Of a DNA stretch of 64,000 nt, positions 1 through 10,968 are shown one piece after another. Each line of letters starts with the position of its first letter. The first letter of the stretch is position 1. Below the pieces are notes generated by a model. The model did no database searches. It saw only the letters and a program-made list of their open reading frames with translations, and was not told the DNA's origin. This DNA comes from Anaerosporomusa subterranea (GTDB taxonomy: Bacteria; Bacillota; Negativicutes; Sporomusales; Acetonemataceae), in the NCBI RefSeq assembly GCF_001611555.1, contig NZ_LSGP01000017.1, positions 496,001 through 560,000 on the forward strand. The letters are read 5' to 3'. The position numbers were made by a program, and so were the translations under genes.

Positions 1-860
1 CCATCGTCGTTGCCGCGACTGCCTCTGACAGCGCACCATTGCAGTATCTGGCCCCGTATGCTGGCGTAGCCATGGGCGAATACTTTATGTATAAAGGCGG
101 CCATGTACTGTGTGTGTACGACGATTTGTCAAAACATGCTCAGGCCTATCGTGCCATGTCGCTACTATTGCGGCGTCCTCCCGGACGTGAAGCCTATCCT
201 GGCGACGTGTTCTATTTACACTCGCGGTTGCTGGAACGTGCGGCTAAACTTTCTGCCGAGCTAGGGTCGGGATCGATTACTGCCTTGCCGATTATCGAGA
301 CACTGGCAGGCGACGTATCCGCCTATATACCGACGAACGTTATCTCGATCACAGATGGTCAGATATTCCTGGAAAGTGAACTGTTCTACTCCGGTATCCG
401 TCCGGCCATTAACGCCGGTATTTCCGTTTCTCGTGTTGGTGGTTCGGCTCAGATCAAAGCCATGAAACAAGTTGCCGGCAGCTTGCGTCTAGATTTGGCT
501 CAATATCGCGAATTAGCAGCATTTGCCCAATTTGGTTCAGACCTGGATAAAGCGACCAAGGCAATGCTTGATCGCGGTCACCGTTTGACAGAATTGTTAA
601 AGCAACCGCAATATAGCCCGATCCCGGTTGAAGAACAGGTCATGAGCATATACACAGGTGTCAACGGACATCTTGATACTGTGCCCCCGCATAAGGTTCC
701 CCAGTTCGAGGCAGATTTCCTGAAGTTTATGCGCGCGAGCTATGCGGAGATTGGCAAGGCGATCCGTGAGAAAAAGGCCTTGGACAATGAAACTGAAGCG
801 GCTCTAAAAAAAGCCATAAAGGAATTTCAAGACACATTTACAACTGAAGCGGCGAGGTGA
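1..860 (+). CDS. atpA: ATP synthase F1 subunit alpha, 5' part outside the window
   Basis: The reading frame is open from base 3 and gives 285 residues, the C-terminal part of a protein that is usually about 500 residues long. The alpha subunit is a non-catalytic nucleotide-binding subunit of the F1 sector on the cytoplasmic face of the membrane. Visible hallmarks are the stretch [17 protein letters not shown], the segment [19 protein letters not shown] that forms part of the nucleotide pocket, and the helical C-terminal domain starting near [16 protein letters not shown]. It is followed after 6 bases by atpG and then atpD and atpC, the standard ATP synthase order. The missing N-terminus lies upstream of the window, so nothing can be said about its start or promoter. 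Confidence 0.97.
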   Translation, partial: IVVAATASDSAPLQYLAPYAGVAMGEYFMYKGGHVLCVYDDLSKHAQAYRAMSLLLRRPPGREAYPGDVFYLHSRLLERAAKLSAELGSGSITALPIIETLAGDVSAYIPTNVISITDGQIFLESELFYSGIRPAINAGISVSRVGGSAQIKAMKQVAGSLRLDLAQYRELAAFAQFGSDLDKATKAMLDRGHRLTELLKQPQYSPIPVEEQVMSIYTGVNGHLDTVPPHKVPQFEADFLKFMRASYAEIGKAIREKKALDNETEAALKKAIKEFQDTFTTEAAR

Positions 861-866
861 TAGCGG

Positions 867-3157
<2,291 letters not shown>

Positions 3158-3160
3158 CCT

Positions 3161-3580
3161 ATGGCCAAAACATTGCGTCTGGACATAGTCACCCCTGAGC
3201 GCGTAGTTTACAGCAGTGATGGTATTTCCATGGTTATCGCCCGGGCTGTCGATGGCGAGACCGGTATACTACCAGGCCATGCTCCGCTCATTACCGCCCT
3301 TGAGATTGCCCCACTGCGTGTTAAGCAAGATGACACTGAAATGCAGATTTCGCTTGGTGCTGGCTTCATGGACGTGAAAGACGATACAGTCACGATTCTC
3401 GTCAACGTCGCCGAATTACCTGGTGAAATCGACGTAAAACGGGCCGAAGCAGCTAAGTCTAGGGCTGAAACCCGCTTGCAAAACCGTAATCAAGACGTCG
3501 ACTTTGATCGCGCTGAAGCAGCATTGCGCCGCGCTCTTGTGAGACTAAAAGTAGCCGGACAAGCAAAAGTTAATGACTAA
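3161..3580 (+). CDS. atpC: ATP synthase F1 subunit epsilon
   Basis: The 139-residue epsilon subunit binds the gamma stalk and modulates ATPase activity. The N-terminal beta-sandwich (LRLDIVTPERVVYSSDG, then GILPGHAPLITALE) and the C-terminal two-helix hairpin rich in Ala, Glu and Arg (ELPGEIDVKRAEAAKSRAE) are both present. It is the last gene of the atp operon and ends directly at a strong hairpin. The start follows the atpD stop after 3 bases, in keeping with coupled translation. Confidence 0.96.
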   Translation: MAKTLRLDIVTPERVVYSSDGISMVIARAVDGETGILPGHAPLITALEIAPLRVKQDDTEMQISLGAGFMDVKDDTVTILVNVAELPGEIDVKRAEAAKSRAETRLQNRNQDVDFDRAEAALRRALVRLKVAGQAKVND

Positions 3581-3620
3581 CAACAAAGCAGGCTGCCGTA
3601 GGCAGCCTGCTTTGTTGTAA
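3580..3620 (+). terminator. Hairpin terminator after atpC
   Basis: A perfect 18-bp stem (left arm 3580-3597, loop GTA, right arm 3601-3618) begins at the last base of the atpC stop codon. The right arm contains TTTGTTGT but there is no longer U tract, so it may act as a bidirectional or weak intrinsic terminator and as an mRNA 3'-end protector. It marks the end of the ATP synthase transcript. Confidence 0.75.
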
Positions 3621-3632
3621 AGACGTCTCCTA

Positions 3633-3862
3633 GGGCGTTCAGAAGGGCCCTATGTTGTTATCCATGAGACTAAAAGATACACTGTTTTACATAAACAGAG
3701 TAGCATCACTAGGCAGGATCGGAAATCTAGCAGTAGCTCGTTACCTATGAGATTGGGTTAGAATATGAGACATAAAACTTGTTAGCATCGGGCGTACGGT
3801 GGCGGGTACGCAAACAATAGATTTTCGAGCCTAACAACGCAGATGGGCCCTTATCAGCGCCC
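3633..3862. repeat. Family A fold-back element, copy 1 (long subtype)
   Basis: The ends are inverted repeats: GGGCGTTCAGAAGGGCCC at the left, and GGGCCCTTATCAGCGCCC at the right. The right arm continues the ACAACGCAGATGGG module seen in other copies. An inner module contains CCTATGAGA..., a small hairpin and AGCATCACTAGGCAG. The same inner module is found in copy 11 at 46161-46396. The element fills most of the 372-bp gap between atpC and ywmB. No ORF in it looks real. Confidence 0.75.
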
Positions 3863-3952
3863 GATAATGTTGTTATATCTTAACATGAATACTCTATATC
3901 ATTACTGGTAACAATCAGCGTAGGAATGTAATTGCGGAGGGTAGCATAACGC

Positions 3953-4684
3953 ATGCGCTGTTTGCGGGGAGTAGCACTTATTGGCATCATTCTTTTGCCC
4001 CTGTTTTTAATTAGTGGTGGAGTTTCTAAACAAAACTCTAGCGAGTTGCTGTACAGGGTTTTACGTGAAGCCGGAGCGAATTTGCAGGAAAGTAGTGTCC
4101 ATGGTTGGACTAGGATGCCGTCCAGAAGTTGGACTGTGGCTGCACTCCAGAGTAGTATCTGCCAAGGAATTATTGCTCAAGGTGAAAAGCCGGAAAGTTA
4201 CCAATTTGAAACCAACAGTACAGAAGAACACGACATCGTGCGTGCTGTAAAGGTCACGATGGACCGTCGCGAGGCGATTGCGACAACCATTCGCAAGGAC
4301 GATTCTGCAGCGTTTATGATGGTTACTATTTCTGGGTCGACTGATCAAATTTCCAATTTAGAACAACAGGCCGCAAAAATTTTATACTCTACCGGCGGTA
4401 TACCTAAGATAAACTCTTGCTTGGTAGGCTGGATTAATGGTAAACTGAATAATGGCGAATGGGGGGATATCCTGTCACACTCCTTCGCTTTGCTGAACGT
4501 GAAGCATATTAATGAAATGAATGATACTAAGGTGTCTAGCGTTAGCGGCTATTCACCCCGCCTGAACGGTGGCTTGGTAATCGGCGACGCTAGAGTAAAC
4601 ATTAATATGGCATCACGTTATAGCTCAACTGATAATCGCACTTATATTACTCTTGGAACTCCGATTATTGTCCAGGAATATTAA
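3953..4684 (+). CDS. ywmB: YwmB-family exported protein
   Basis: This 243-residue protein has an N-terminal signal or anchor helix (residues 5-22, [18 protein letters not shown]) followed by an extracytoplasmic domain. I assign it to the YwmB family by overall look and above all by position: in Bacillus subtilis ywmB lies between the atp operon and murAA-spoIID, exactly as here. The molecular role of YwmB is not established. The ATG at 3953 is preceded by GGAGGG at 3936-3941, with a rather long spacing of 11 bases. It is separated from murA by 29 bases and probably shares its transcript. The family call rests more on synteny than on motifs. Confidence 0.75.
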   Translation: MRCLRGVALIGIILLPLFLISGGVSKQNSSELLYRVLREAGANLQESSVHGWTRMPSRSWTVAALQSSICQGIIAQGEKPESYQFETNSTEEHDIVRAVKVTMDRREAIATTIRKDDSAAFMMVTISGSTDQISNLEQQAAKILYSTGGIPKINSCLVGWINGKLNNGEWGDILSHSFALLNVKHINEMNDTKVSSVSGYSPRLNGGLVIGDARVNINMASRYSSTDNRTYITLGTPIIVQEY

Positions 4685-4713
4685 CCATTGACGTTCTGCA
4701 GGAGGAAGACTAT

Positions 4714-5967
4714 GTGGAAAAGCTAATCATACGCGGGGGAAAGCGTTTATACGGTACGGTAAAAATTAGCGGCGCCAAAAATGCAGTACTGCCTATTATC
4801 GCTGCGTCGCTATTAGGAAGCACGCCGAGTACCCTTGAAGAAATACCAAACCTGGAAGATGTTCATACCATCTCTGAAGTATTGGGGCAGCTTGGCGTTC
4901 CGGTTGAGTATTCGCCCGGAATATTAAAAGTAGACTCCCGGGATATTAAGACTTGTGAAGCACCTTATGAACTGGTTCGCAAGATGCGAGCATCCTTCTT
5001 AGTCATGGGTCCGTTGCTTTCTCGCATCGGACAAGCAAGAATTTCCCTGCCAGGCGGCTGCGCTATCGGTACTCGACCGATCGATCTGCATCTCAAAGGG
5101 TTTGAAGCGTTAGGTGCAGAGATTATCCAAGGTCATGGCTACATTGAAGCCAGAGCGCCGCGCGGTCTGACTGGCGCGAGAATATACCTGGATTTCCCTA
5201 GCGTAGGCGCCACTGAAAATATTATGATGGCAGCCAGTATGGCCAAAGGCCAGACTGTGATTGAGAATCCGGCGGAAGAACCGGAAATTGTTGATTTGGC
5301 GACCTATCTCAACGCCATGGGTGCTCGTGTGCGAGGGGCTGGCACCAATGTCATTAAAATTGACGGGGTCAGTGAGCTGCACGGAGCATGTCACGCGGTT
5401 ATTCCTGATCGCATAGAAGCAGGAACCTATATGGTTGCGGCTGCCATGACTGGTGGCGATATCCGCTTGGAAAATGTCATCACCGAGCACTTAAAGCCGG
5501 TAATTGCCAAACTGAAAGAAGCCGGCGTTGAGATCGAGGAAGATCTTTTGGGGGTCAGAGTGCGGCGAAATGAACTGTTCCGGGCAGTAGATATTAAAAC
5601 ATTGCCATATCCCGGCTTTCCTACCGATATGCAAGCTCAATTTATGGCGATGCTGACTATTGCCAAAGGAGCGAGCGTGGTTACTGAAACTGTCTTCGAA
5701 AACCGCTTTATGCATGTTGACGAATTAAAACGAATGGGCGCCAACATCAAAATTGACGGACGAGTTGCTGTTGTTGAAGGAGTCGCCAACCTGACAGGTT
5801 GCCCGGTAAAAGCTACCGATCTCCGCGCTGGCGCTGCGCTGGTGCTAGCTGGACTAACCGCCAGCGGTGCAACCGAAGTCGGCTATCTGCACCATATCGA
5901 CCGCGGCTATGAAAACTTAGTCGAAAAATTCCAGTCACTGGGAGCAGACCTGGAACGAATAAAGTAA
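4714..5967 (+). CDS. murA: UDP-N-acetylglucosamine 1-carboxyvinyltransferase
   Basis: MurA transfers enolpyruvate from PEP to UDP-GlcNAc, the first committed step of peptidoglycan synthesis in the cytoplasm. The protein has 417 residues. It has the N-terminal [18 protein letters not shown] segment and the PEP-binding loop [16 protein letters not shown], with the catalytic cysteine (the fosfomycin target) at position 116. It starts at the GTG at 4714, after GGAGGA at 4701-4706. An overlapping ATG at 4712 is out of frame and hits a stop after four codons. Its place between ywmB and spoIID corresponds to B. subtilis murAA. A hairpin terminator follows. Confidence 0.97.
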   Translation: MEKLIIRGGKRLYGTVKISGAKNAVLPIIAASLLGSTPSTLEEIPNLEDVHTISEVLGQLGVPVEYSPGILKVDSRDIKTCEAPYELVRKMRASFLVMGPLLSRIGQARISLPGGCAIGTRPIDLHLKGFEALGAEIIQGHGYIEARAPRGLTGARIYLDFPSVGATENIMMAASMAKGQTVIENPAEEPEIVDLATYLNAMGARVRGAGTNVIKIDGVSELHGACHAVIPDRIEAGTYMVAAAMTGGDIRLENVITEHLKPVIAKLKEAGVEIEEDLLGVRVRRNELFRAVDIKTLPYPGFPTDMQAQFMAMLTIAKGASVVTETVFENRFMHVDELKRMGANIKIDGRVAVVEGVANLTGCPVKATDLRAGAALVLAGLTASGATEVGYLHHIDRGYENLVEKFQSLGADLERIK

Positions 5968-5986
5968 TAGCACTTATTTTCAAGCC

Positions 5987-6021
5987 GAGAGGGACGCGAA
6001 CTGCGTCCCTCTCTTTAATTT
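5987..6021 (+). terminator. Intrinsic terminator after murA
   Basis: An 11-bp perfect stem (5987-5997 with 6003-6013, loop GAACT) is followed by TTTAATTT. It separates the ywmB-murA transcript from spoIID, which carries its own sporulation-type promoter. Confidence 0.85.
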
Positions 6022-6053
6022 GCCAAAAACGGAGGCTACCACATAAAACTATA

Positions 6054-6096
6054 GCCCTCTGCGGGTCCTCTTTGAACGCTGCGTACTCTGTGGTTT
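6054..6096. repeat. Family B repeat, half copy
   Basis: Only the right-hand arm is present: CCCTCTGCGGG, then GCGTACTCTGTGGTTT. The same arm ends full-length family B copies such as 60199-60327. It looks like a decayed or truncated copy. Confidence 0.65.
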
Positions 6097-6130
6097 AGAA
6101 GCCGCTCCCTTTTAGTTCCATACGAGTTTG

Positions 6131-6159
6131 TCATATCAGTTGTTTGCCATGCATACCTA
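6131..6159 (+). promoter_or_regulatory. Candidate sigma-E-type promoter of spoIID
   Basis: TCATATC at 6131-6137 and CATACCTA at 6152-6159 are separated by 14 bases. This fits the mother-cell sigma-E consensus (about KMATATT, 13 to 15 bases, CATACAMT). The pair lies 34 bases upstream of spoIID, a known sigma-E-dependent gene in Bacillus. The consensus is from memory and the match was made by eye. Confidence 0.65.
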
Positions 6160-6192
6160 TTAGAAATAGGTTGTCAACACGGAGGGCAGTCA

Positions 6193-7188
6193 ATGAAATA
6201 CGGGATAGGTGCGATGATCCTAGGAGTGGCAGTTATTGTTATCTTTATACCCATGCTGGTGGTGATGAGTTTGCGGGGACCGGGAGATTATGCCAGCCGC
6301 GGTGTCAAATCAAAAGCAGACAATATCAAAATTAAAGTTTACCTGCATGAGGAAGACCGGATTGTTGACATGGATTTAGAAGAGTATGTGCAGGGCGTTG
6401 TTGCTGCAGAAATGCCGGCAGAGTTTCATGTTGAAGCGCTTAAAGCCCAAGCAGTGGCAGCCCGAACGTTTGCTGTGAAACACATGGGCGCATTCGGCGG
6501 CTCTGGTTATGCAGATAAACCTGGTGCAGACATTACAACCGATTTTCGTCAGGCCCAAGGCCAAGCCTGGATTAGTCAGGAAAAAATGAAACAACGCTGG
6601 GGCGCTGCCGGTTACCAGAAATACTGGCCCAAAATCAATCAGGCAGTTGATGGAACGCGCTCTATGGTCGTGGTTTTTCAGGGACAGCCGATTAATGCGG
6701 TTTTCCATTCTACCAGTGGCGAAAAAACAGCCAGTGCCAAAGAAGTTTGGGGTTACGATTTTCCGTATTTGCGCAGCGTAGCCTGTACCTGGGATCAGCA
6801 ATCCCCCCGCTACCTGGATGTGAAGGCTTACAGTCTGGATGAACTCGACAAACGTCTAGGAACAGATGTTAAAACTGCTGCAGTCAGTACTGGCGGCCAA
6901 GTGGCACAAGTGCTCGATAAGACTGAATCCGGCCGGGTAGACAAGGTCCGCATCGGCGGTATTATCTTCGCTGGTCAACAAGTGCGTGAAAAGCTTGAAT
7001 TGCGCTCAAACACCTTCTCCATCCGCCAAGGTGAAGCCGGTCTCGAATTCATCACCACCGGCTACGGCCACGGCGTAGGCCTTTGCCAATACGGCGCCAA
7101 CGGCATGGCCAAAGAAGGCAAAACCTATAAAGACATATTAACTTACTATTATAGTGGCGTGACTGTGGAAAAGGCGTCAAGCCACTGA
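6193..7188 (+). CDS. spoIID: Stage II sporulation protein D, peptidoglycan lytic transglycosylase
   Basis: SpoIID is a membrane-anchored lytic transglycosylase that thins septal peptidoglycan during forespore engulfment, working with SpoIIM and SpoIIP in the mother cell. The protein has 331 residues, with one N-terminal transmembrane helix (about residues 5-27). The SpoIID domain follows, with DLEEYVQGVVAAEMPAEF, ALKAQAVAARTFAV, FHSTSGEKTASAKEVWG and the C-terminal GYGHGVGLCQYGANGMA. The expected catalytic Glu is in the EYVQGVVAAEMP region. ATG at 6193 follows GGAGGG at 6181-6186. A candidate sigma-E promoter sits upstream. Together with the next two genes it argues that the organism forms spores. 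Confidence 0.95.
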   Translation: MKYGIGAMILGVAVIVIFIPMLVVMSLRGPGDYASRGVKSKADNIKIKVYLHEEDRIVDMDLEEYVQGVVAAEMPAEFHVEALKAQAVAARTFAVKHMGAFGGSGYADKPGADITTDFRQAQGQAWISQEKMKQRWGAAGYQKYWPKINQAVDGTRSMVVVFQGQPINAVFHSTSGEKTASAKEVWGYDFPYLRSVACTWDQQSPRYLDVKAYSLDELDKRLGTDVKTAAVSTGGQVAQVLDKTESGRVDKVRIGGIIFAGQQVREKLELRSNTFSIRQGEAGLEFITTGYGHGVGLCQYGANGMAKEGKTYKDILTYYYSGVTVEKASSH

Positions 7189-7206
7189 ACGACCGGGGGA
7201 CGTTTT

Positions 7207-7375
7207 AGCACGAACGGCACGGGGACGGAGAACGGTTAGCACGAACGCCATGAACGGCACGAGCGGCACTATGCGGGGTACGGTTTTTATGTTGCCCACA
7301 TTGTGGGCAACACTATCGTCCGTCGTTCTTGCCCCGTCGTCATAGTGGCGCTAGTGACGCTAGTGGGGCTAGTGC
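7207..7375. repeat. Family C repeat, copy 1
   Basis: Both arms carry repeated GGCACTA/TAGTGGCGCTAGTG units: ACGAGCGGCACTAT on the left, and CATAGTGGCGCTAGTGACGC on the right. At the centre is the palindrome GTTGCCCACATTGTGGGCAAC (about 7292-7312). A second copy at 37010-37160 has the same core with one base changed. The left arm also contains loosely repeated ACGAACGGCACG units. Confidence 0.7.
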
Positions 7376-7448
7376 TACCGTACCTATCCCGCATGGAACT
7401 TTTAACAGCGCCAATAAATGGGCATACTATGATCGAGGTGATCGTAGT

Positions 7449-8174
7449 ATGCTCAATCGCATATCACAGAGACTTTGGCCTATCGAATATTGGCAAAATA
7501 AGAAAAAGCAATTTATGGCTGGCGGTTTAAGCGGACGGCGCATTTGGCTAGCCTCAGGCTTGGCTGGTTTGGCGGTTTTGTTCTCGATAACGGTGGCGGC
7601 TGGAATACTGACAGCCAGACCCTATGAGCAGGCTCGTCATATCCCCTTACGGCCTTTATCAGAAGATCAACTGCTGCCGTCTCAATTGCTGCAGCGCGAT
7701 CCTTCAGAAGTTGCAACAAAGCAAATTGCCCAGCGTAAATCCGTAGCTAACAACTCCCTGTCAACTCCTGAACCCGTCATCCCAGCCCACCCCAGCGCTT
7801 GGCCGACCCCAGGCGCGATCAACCACGAATTTGGCTGGCAAGAGCATCCTGTGCTGAAAGACTGGCGCTACCACATTGGAGTAGACTTATCCGCCGCAGC
7901 AGGACAACCTGTCACGGCCGCATTAAGCGGCAAAGTGACCGAACTGCGACAAGACGCAAGAACCGGCTTAACGGTAATCGTCTCCGCTGGTTCCTGGACG
8001 GTTCACCACGGCTCGCTAGCCACAGCGACAGTCAAACCCGGCGACCCGGTCATCGCCGGCCAAACCATCGGCTCTGCCGGCGAGTCGTTCCAAGAACCGT
8101 ACCCCCATATCCACCTGGCTATAGAGAAAAACGGCCAGTTTGTCAACCCGGTCGAGGTTTTACCCAGTCGCTAA
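7449..8174 (+). CDS. spoIIQ: SpoIIQ-type M23 metallopeptidase
   Basis: This 241-residue protein has one transmembrane helix (about 32-54) and a C-terminal LytM/M23 domain (about 118-240). All zinc and catalytic residues appear present: H142 and D146 in YHIGVDL, and the HxH pair H220/H222 in PHIHLAI. In B. subtilis the forespore protein SpoIIQ at this position is catalytically dead, while clostridial versions keep the metal site. This one looks intact. I start at ATG 7449, because GAGGTGAT lies just upstream and the N-terminus then fits a cytoplasmic tail plus anchor. An in-frame extension further upstream would run through repeat DNA. Position between spoIID and spoIIID supports the role in engulfment, where the partner would be SpoIIIAH. 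Confidence 0.85.
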   Translation: MLNRISQRLWPIEYWQNKKKQFMAGGLSGRRIWLASGLAGLAVLFSITVAAGILTARPYEQARHIPLRPLSEDQLLPSQLLQRDPSEVATKQIAQRKSVANNSLSTPEPVIPAHPSAWPTPGAINHEFGWQEHPVLKDWRYHIGVDLSAAAGQPVTAALSGKVTELRQDARTGLTVIVSAGSWTVHHGSLATATVKPGDPVIAGQTIGSAGESFQEPYPHIHLAIEKNGQFVNPVEVLPSR

Positions 8175-8176
8175 GG

Positions 8177-8355
8177 CAGAGCGTTGATAAACGCCCATCT
8201 GCGTTGCACCCGCAAGGGGTATGCCGCCAACTCTAAGGCGCTGAAGCGCCAAGAGTTGCGCAATCGCTCCTGCGGTTACTTGCTTGCGTACCCCGCGTAC
8301 GCGACGCGGCGTAATCCTCGTCGCGCCTAGCATCTGGACATTTCTGAACGCTCTG
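8177..8355. repeat. Family A fold-back element, copy 2
   Basis: Terminal arms CAGAGCGTT (8177-8185) and AACGCTCTG (8347-8355) are perfect complements. They continue into AAACGCCCATCTGCG on the left and CATCTGGACATTTCT on the right. Inside are the module CACCCGCAAGGGGTATGCCG and a small hairpin AACTCTAAGGCGC / GCGCCAAGAGTT, shared with copies 6, 7 and 11. Confidence 0.8.
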
Positions 8356-8369
8356 GGAACAGGGTTCTC

Positions 8370-8415
8370 AACAGCCGCAAACAAAGACGATATCGTCTTT
8401 GTTTGCGGCTGTTTC
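8370..8415 (+). terminator. 44-bp perfect palindrome, likely terminator
   Basis: Bases 8370-8413 form a perfect inverted repeat centred between 8391 and 8392, with arms AACAGCCGCAAACAAAGACG and its complement. It is followed by CGTTAT rather than a long U tract. It lies after the M23 gene and before spoIIID. With no unpaired loop bases it could also be a symmetric protein-binding site. Confidence 0.6.
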
Positions 8416-8506
8416 GTTATGCCATCCCCATCATCGCGAGCGCAGCAAAGCGATCGTCCCTTTCTTCGTTTCTCACCTCCCCCTACCCTGACACGCCCAA
8501 ATTCTT

Positions 8507-8632
8507 GGCCGGGCGCTTAGAAGGGTCCAGATGCTAGGCAGCCACGTGAACCCAGCCGCGACGCGTACTAACGTACGCTAGCAATGGGTTCGCGGGGCAA
8601 CAACGCAGATGGGCTCTTATCAGCGCCCCGCC
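8507..8632. repeat. Family A fold-back element, copy 3
   Basis: The left arm GGGCGCTTAGAAGGGTCCAG pairs with the right arm CAGATGGGCTCTTATCAGCG. Inside, CCCAGCCGCG, GCGTAC, GTACGC and GCAATGGGTT form a second nested stem. The closest relative is copy 14 at 62098-62217. It fills most of the 529-bp gap before spoIIID. Confidence 0.8.
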
Positions 8633-8642
8633 GGGAATTTTT

Positions 8643-8671
8643 GCATCTTCTTGATTTTGTCCGCATATATA
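8643..8671 (+). promoter_or_regulatory. Weak candidate sigma-E-type promoter of spoIIID
   Basis: GCATCTT at 8643-8649 and CATATATA at 8664-8671 are 14 bases apart and lie 32 bases upstream of the GTG start. The match to the sigma-E consensus is partial (good at -35, about 5 of 8 at -10). spoIIID is sigma-E-dependent in Bacillus, which raises the prior. Confidence 0.4.
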
Positions 8672-8703
8672 TTAACAAAAATGGGCAGGGGGGAACAGAA
8701 AAA

Positions 8704-8970
8704 GTGAAAGATTATATCCGCAAACGGGTATTAGACATTGGCCGCCACATTTTGGACAGCAAGCATACTGTCAGGCAAGCGGCGGGGGTTTTTGGCGTCA
8801 GCAAAAGTACAGTTCACAAAGACATGATCGAACGACTGCCAAGCATAAATGAGAACATGGCAAATCAGGTGAAGCAGGTTCTCGATCTAAACAAAGCGGA
8901 ACGGCACATCCGTGGCGGCGAAGCCACGCGAAAAAAATATAAACACGACAAAGATGCAGACGAAAATTAG
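8704..8970 (+). CDS. spoIIID: Sporulation transcription factor SpoIIID
   Basis: SpoIIID is a small DNA-binding protein that adjusts sigma-E- and sigma-K-dependent transcription in the mother cell. The 88-residue protein has the helix-turn-helix TVRQAAGVFGVSKSTVHKDM at residues 22-41 and a basic C-terminal tail (RKKYKHDK) that also contacts DNA in Bacillus SpoIIID. It starts at GTG 8704, preceded by AGGGGGG at 8687-8693. A longer in-frame reading from 8584 would run through a family A repeat and is unlikely. The neighbours (M23 protein before, mbl after) match the B. subtilis order. Confidence 0.95.
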   Translation: MKDYIRKRVLDIGRHILDSKHTVRQAAGVFGVSKSTVHKDMIERLPSINENMANQVKQVLDLNKAERHIRGGEATRKKYKHDKDADEN

Positions 8971-9105
8971 AGGACTTTATCATTATATGTAGAAATAAGG
9001 AAGTACATTTGCACTGGTTTGCTTACTGCGCATCGTAGTGTCGGCGCGCGGTTTTTTCGGTCAGTAGCAGACAAGCAGTACACCGCACAGTGGAAGGGGA
9101 TCAAT

Positions 9106-10125
9106 ATGTTTGGCTCATTAGATATAGGCGTGGATTTAGGAACGGCAAATGTACTCGTATATGTAAAAGGTAAAGGCATTGTCCTTCAGGAACCGTCAGT
9201 TGTTGCAATGGATCGCGACAGCGGCCGCATCCTGGCGATTGGCGAAGAAGCACGCCGTATGTTAGGTCGAACTCCGGGAAACATCATTGCTATTCGTCCA
9301 CTGCGTGAAGGCGTTATTGCAGATTATGATACTACAGAAACAATGTTGCGTCACTTTGTCCAAAAAGTAACCGGACGAAGTTGGTTTTCTAAACCTCGGA
9401 TTATGATTTGCATTCCATCCGGTGTGACGACTGTGGAAAAACGCGCTGTGCTGGAGGCAGCTATGCGAGCGGGCGCAAAAAAAACCTATCTGATTGAAGA
9501 ACCACTGGCTGCAGCCTTGGGGGCAGGTTTAGACATCTCTGAGCCCTGCGGCTCTATGGTCGTTGATATTGGCGGTGGCACAACAGATGTCGCCGTACTT
9601 AGTCTTGGCGGGATAGTCGTTAGCGATTCGATACGCATTGCTGGCGATAAATTTGATGAAGCGATTGTCCGTTACGTAAAGAAAGAATACAATATGATGA
9701 TTGGCGAGCGCACTGCTGAAGAAATCAAAATTAACTGCGGTAGCGCTTATCCGGATGACCTCAATGCAGTGATTGATATTCGCGGGCGGGATTTGATCTC
9801 CGGTCTGCCGAAAACGATGCGAATTACTACTGCGGAAACCGCGTCCGCCTTGGCTGAAACGGTACAAGCTATTGTCGATTGTGTTAAAGGAGTGCTCGAG
9901 CGTACTCCGCCTGAGCTGGCGGCAGATATTGTCGACAGAGGAATTGTGTTAACCGGTGGTGGCGCTATGTTACATGGACTGGACAAGCGTCTTACCATGG
10001 AAACCGGTATTCCTACCTACTTGGCTGAAGATGCGCTCTCCTGTGTCGCCATCGGCACTGGCAAAGCGTTAGATTGCATGGAGGCACTTCACGATAGTGT
10101 GACACAAGGAAATCGGCGTGATTAA
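9106..10125 (+). CDS. mbl: Rod-shape protein of the MreB/Mbl family
   Basis: This bacterial actin homologue polymerises under the membrane and guides lateral cell-wall synthesis. The 339-residue protein has the phosphate-1 motif DIGVDLGTANVLVYVKGKG, the connect and phosphate-2 region VVDIGGGTTDVAVLSLGGI, and the adenosine motif GGGAMLHGLDK. The ATG at 9106 follows GGAAGGGGA at 9092-9100. An in-frame extension to 9019 has no support. The location between spoIIID and the flhO/flhP-type genes is that of B. subtilis mbl, hence the symbol. Another mreB copy may exist elsewhere in the genome. The 135 bp upstream hold no clear promoter. Confidence 0.92.
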   Translation: MFGSLDIGVDLGTANVLVYVKGKGIVLQEPSVVAMDRDSGRILAIGEEARRMLGRTPGNIIAIRPLREGVIADYDTTETMLRHFVQKVTGRSWFSKPRIMICIPSGVTTVEKRAVLEAAMRAGAKKTYLIEEPLAAALGAGLDISEPCGSMVVDIGGGTTDVAVLSLGGIVVSDSIRIAGDKFDEAIVRYVKKEYNMMIGERTAEEIKINCGSAYPDDLNAVIDIRGRDLISGLPKTMRITTAETASALAETVQAIVDCVKGVLERTPPELAADIVDRGIVLTGGGAMLHGLDKRLTMETGIPTYLAEDALSCVAIGTGKALDCMEALHDSVTQGNRRD

Positions 10126-10139
10126 AGGGAGGTGAGCGA

Positions 10140-10877
10140 ATGATCAAAGGCATCTACACTGCTGCCTCAGGTATGTTGGCGGAGTCGATTCGCACTGATG
10201 CAACGGCAAATAACCTCGCCAACGTGAATACTGCTGGCTTCAAAAAAGATGCGGCAGTCAACAAGTCTTTTGCAGACATGTTGATTAGCAGGATTAATGA
10301 TGGGCCAGTGCAGCCGGTAGGCAGTGTCGGAACCGGTGCTGAGGTTGATGAAATCGTGGCCATACATACTCAGGGGATGATGCGACACACAGGCAACCCA
10401 CTCGATTTGGCCATTGAAGGCCAAAGCTATTTTGCCGTCGAAACTCCAGCAGGAGTGCGCTATACCCGTAATGGAGCGTTTTCCCGCAACAGCTTGGGTG
10501 AGTTGACAACTGCTGATGGACATGCTGTTTTAGCTGAAAATGGCCGTTTGGTTGTCAATGGAAGTAGCGTTACTGTCAGCGAGGAAGGTATTGTCAGTGT
10601 TGATGGCATCGAAGCTGGTAGACTGCGTTTAGCCGAGTTTAATGATGAGAAACGTTTGATCAAAGAAGGTTCCAGTTTGTTTCAGGACACTGGTGCAGGT
10701 CAAAAACAGGCGACCGGCTTGGTACGTCAAGGTACTCTTGAAATGTCTAACGTTAACGCTGTCAGTGAGATGGTTAATCTCATCAATGGCTACCGCGCTT
10801 ACGAGGTCAATGCGAAAGCCGTGCAGGCTCATGATCAACTGCTTGATAAAGCAGTAAATGAAGTCGGTAAAATCTAA
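10140..10877 (+). CDS. flgF: Flagellar basal-body rod protein FlgF/FlhO
   Basis: This 245-residue axial protein belongs to the proximal or distal rod of the flagellum. It has the N-terminal rod motif MIKGIYTAASGMLAESIRTD followed by NNLANVNTAGFKKD. The flagellar-hook central region and the C-terminal coiled region follow, with EMSNVNAVSEMVNLINGYRA. The ATG is 14 bases after mbl and preceded by GGGAGGTGA, so it is probably co-transcribed with mbl. In B. subtilis the syntenic gene is flhO. The next gene is its paralogue flgG. Confidence 0.93.
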   Translation: MIKGIYTAASGMLAESIRTDATANNLANVNTAGFKKDAAVNKSFADMLISRINDGPVQPVGSVGTGAEVDEIVAIHTQGMMRHTGNPLDLAIEGQSYFAVETPAGVRYTRNGAFSRNSLGELTTADGHAVLAENGRLVVNGSSVTVSEEGIVSVDGIEAGRLRLAEFNDEKRLIKEGSSLFQDTGAGQKQATGLVRQGTLEMSNVNAVSEMVNLINGYRAYEVNAKAVQAHDQLLDKAVNEVGKI

Positions 10878-10968
10878 TTAACAATGGAGGCTGGACCATA
10901 GGGAGGCCTCCCGGTTACCGAATGACTGAGGCAACCGAATATAAAGCAATTAAAGGAGGAACCCCAAT

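Noticed and set aside
7402-7430. Sporulation promoter before the M23 gene
   Set aside because: CATACTAT resembles a sigma-E -10, but no matching -35 is found at 13 to 15 bases.
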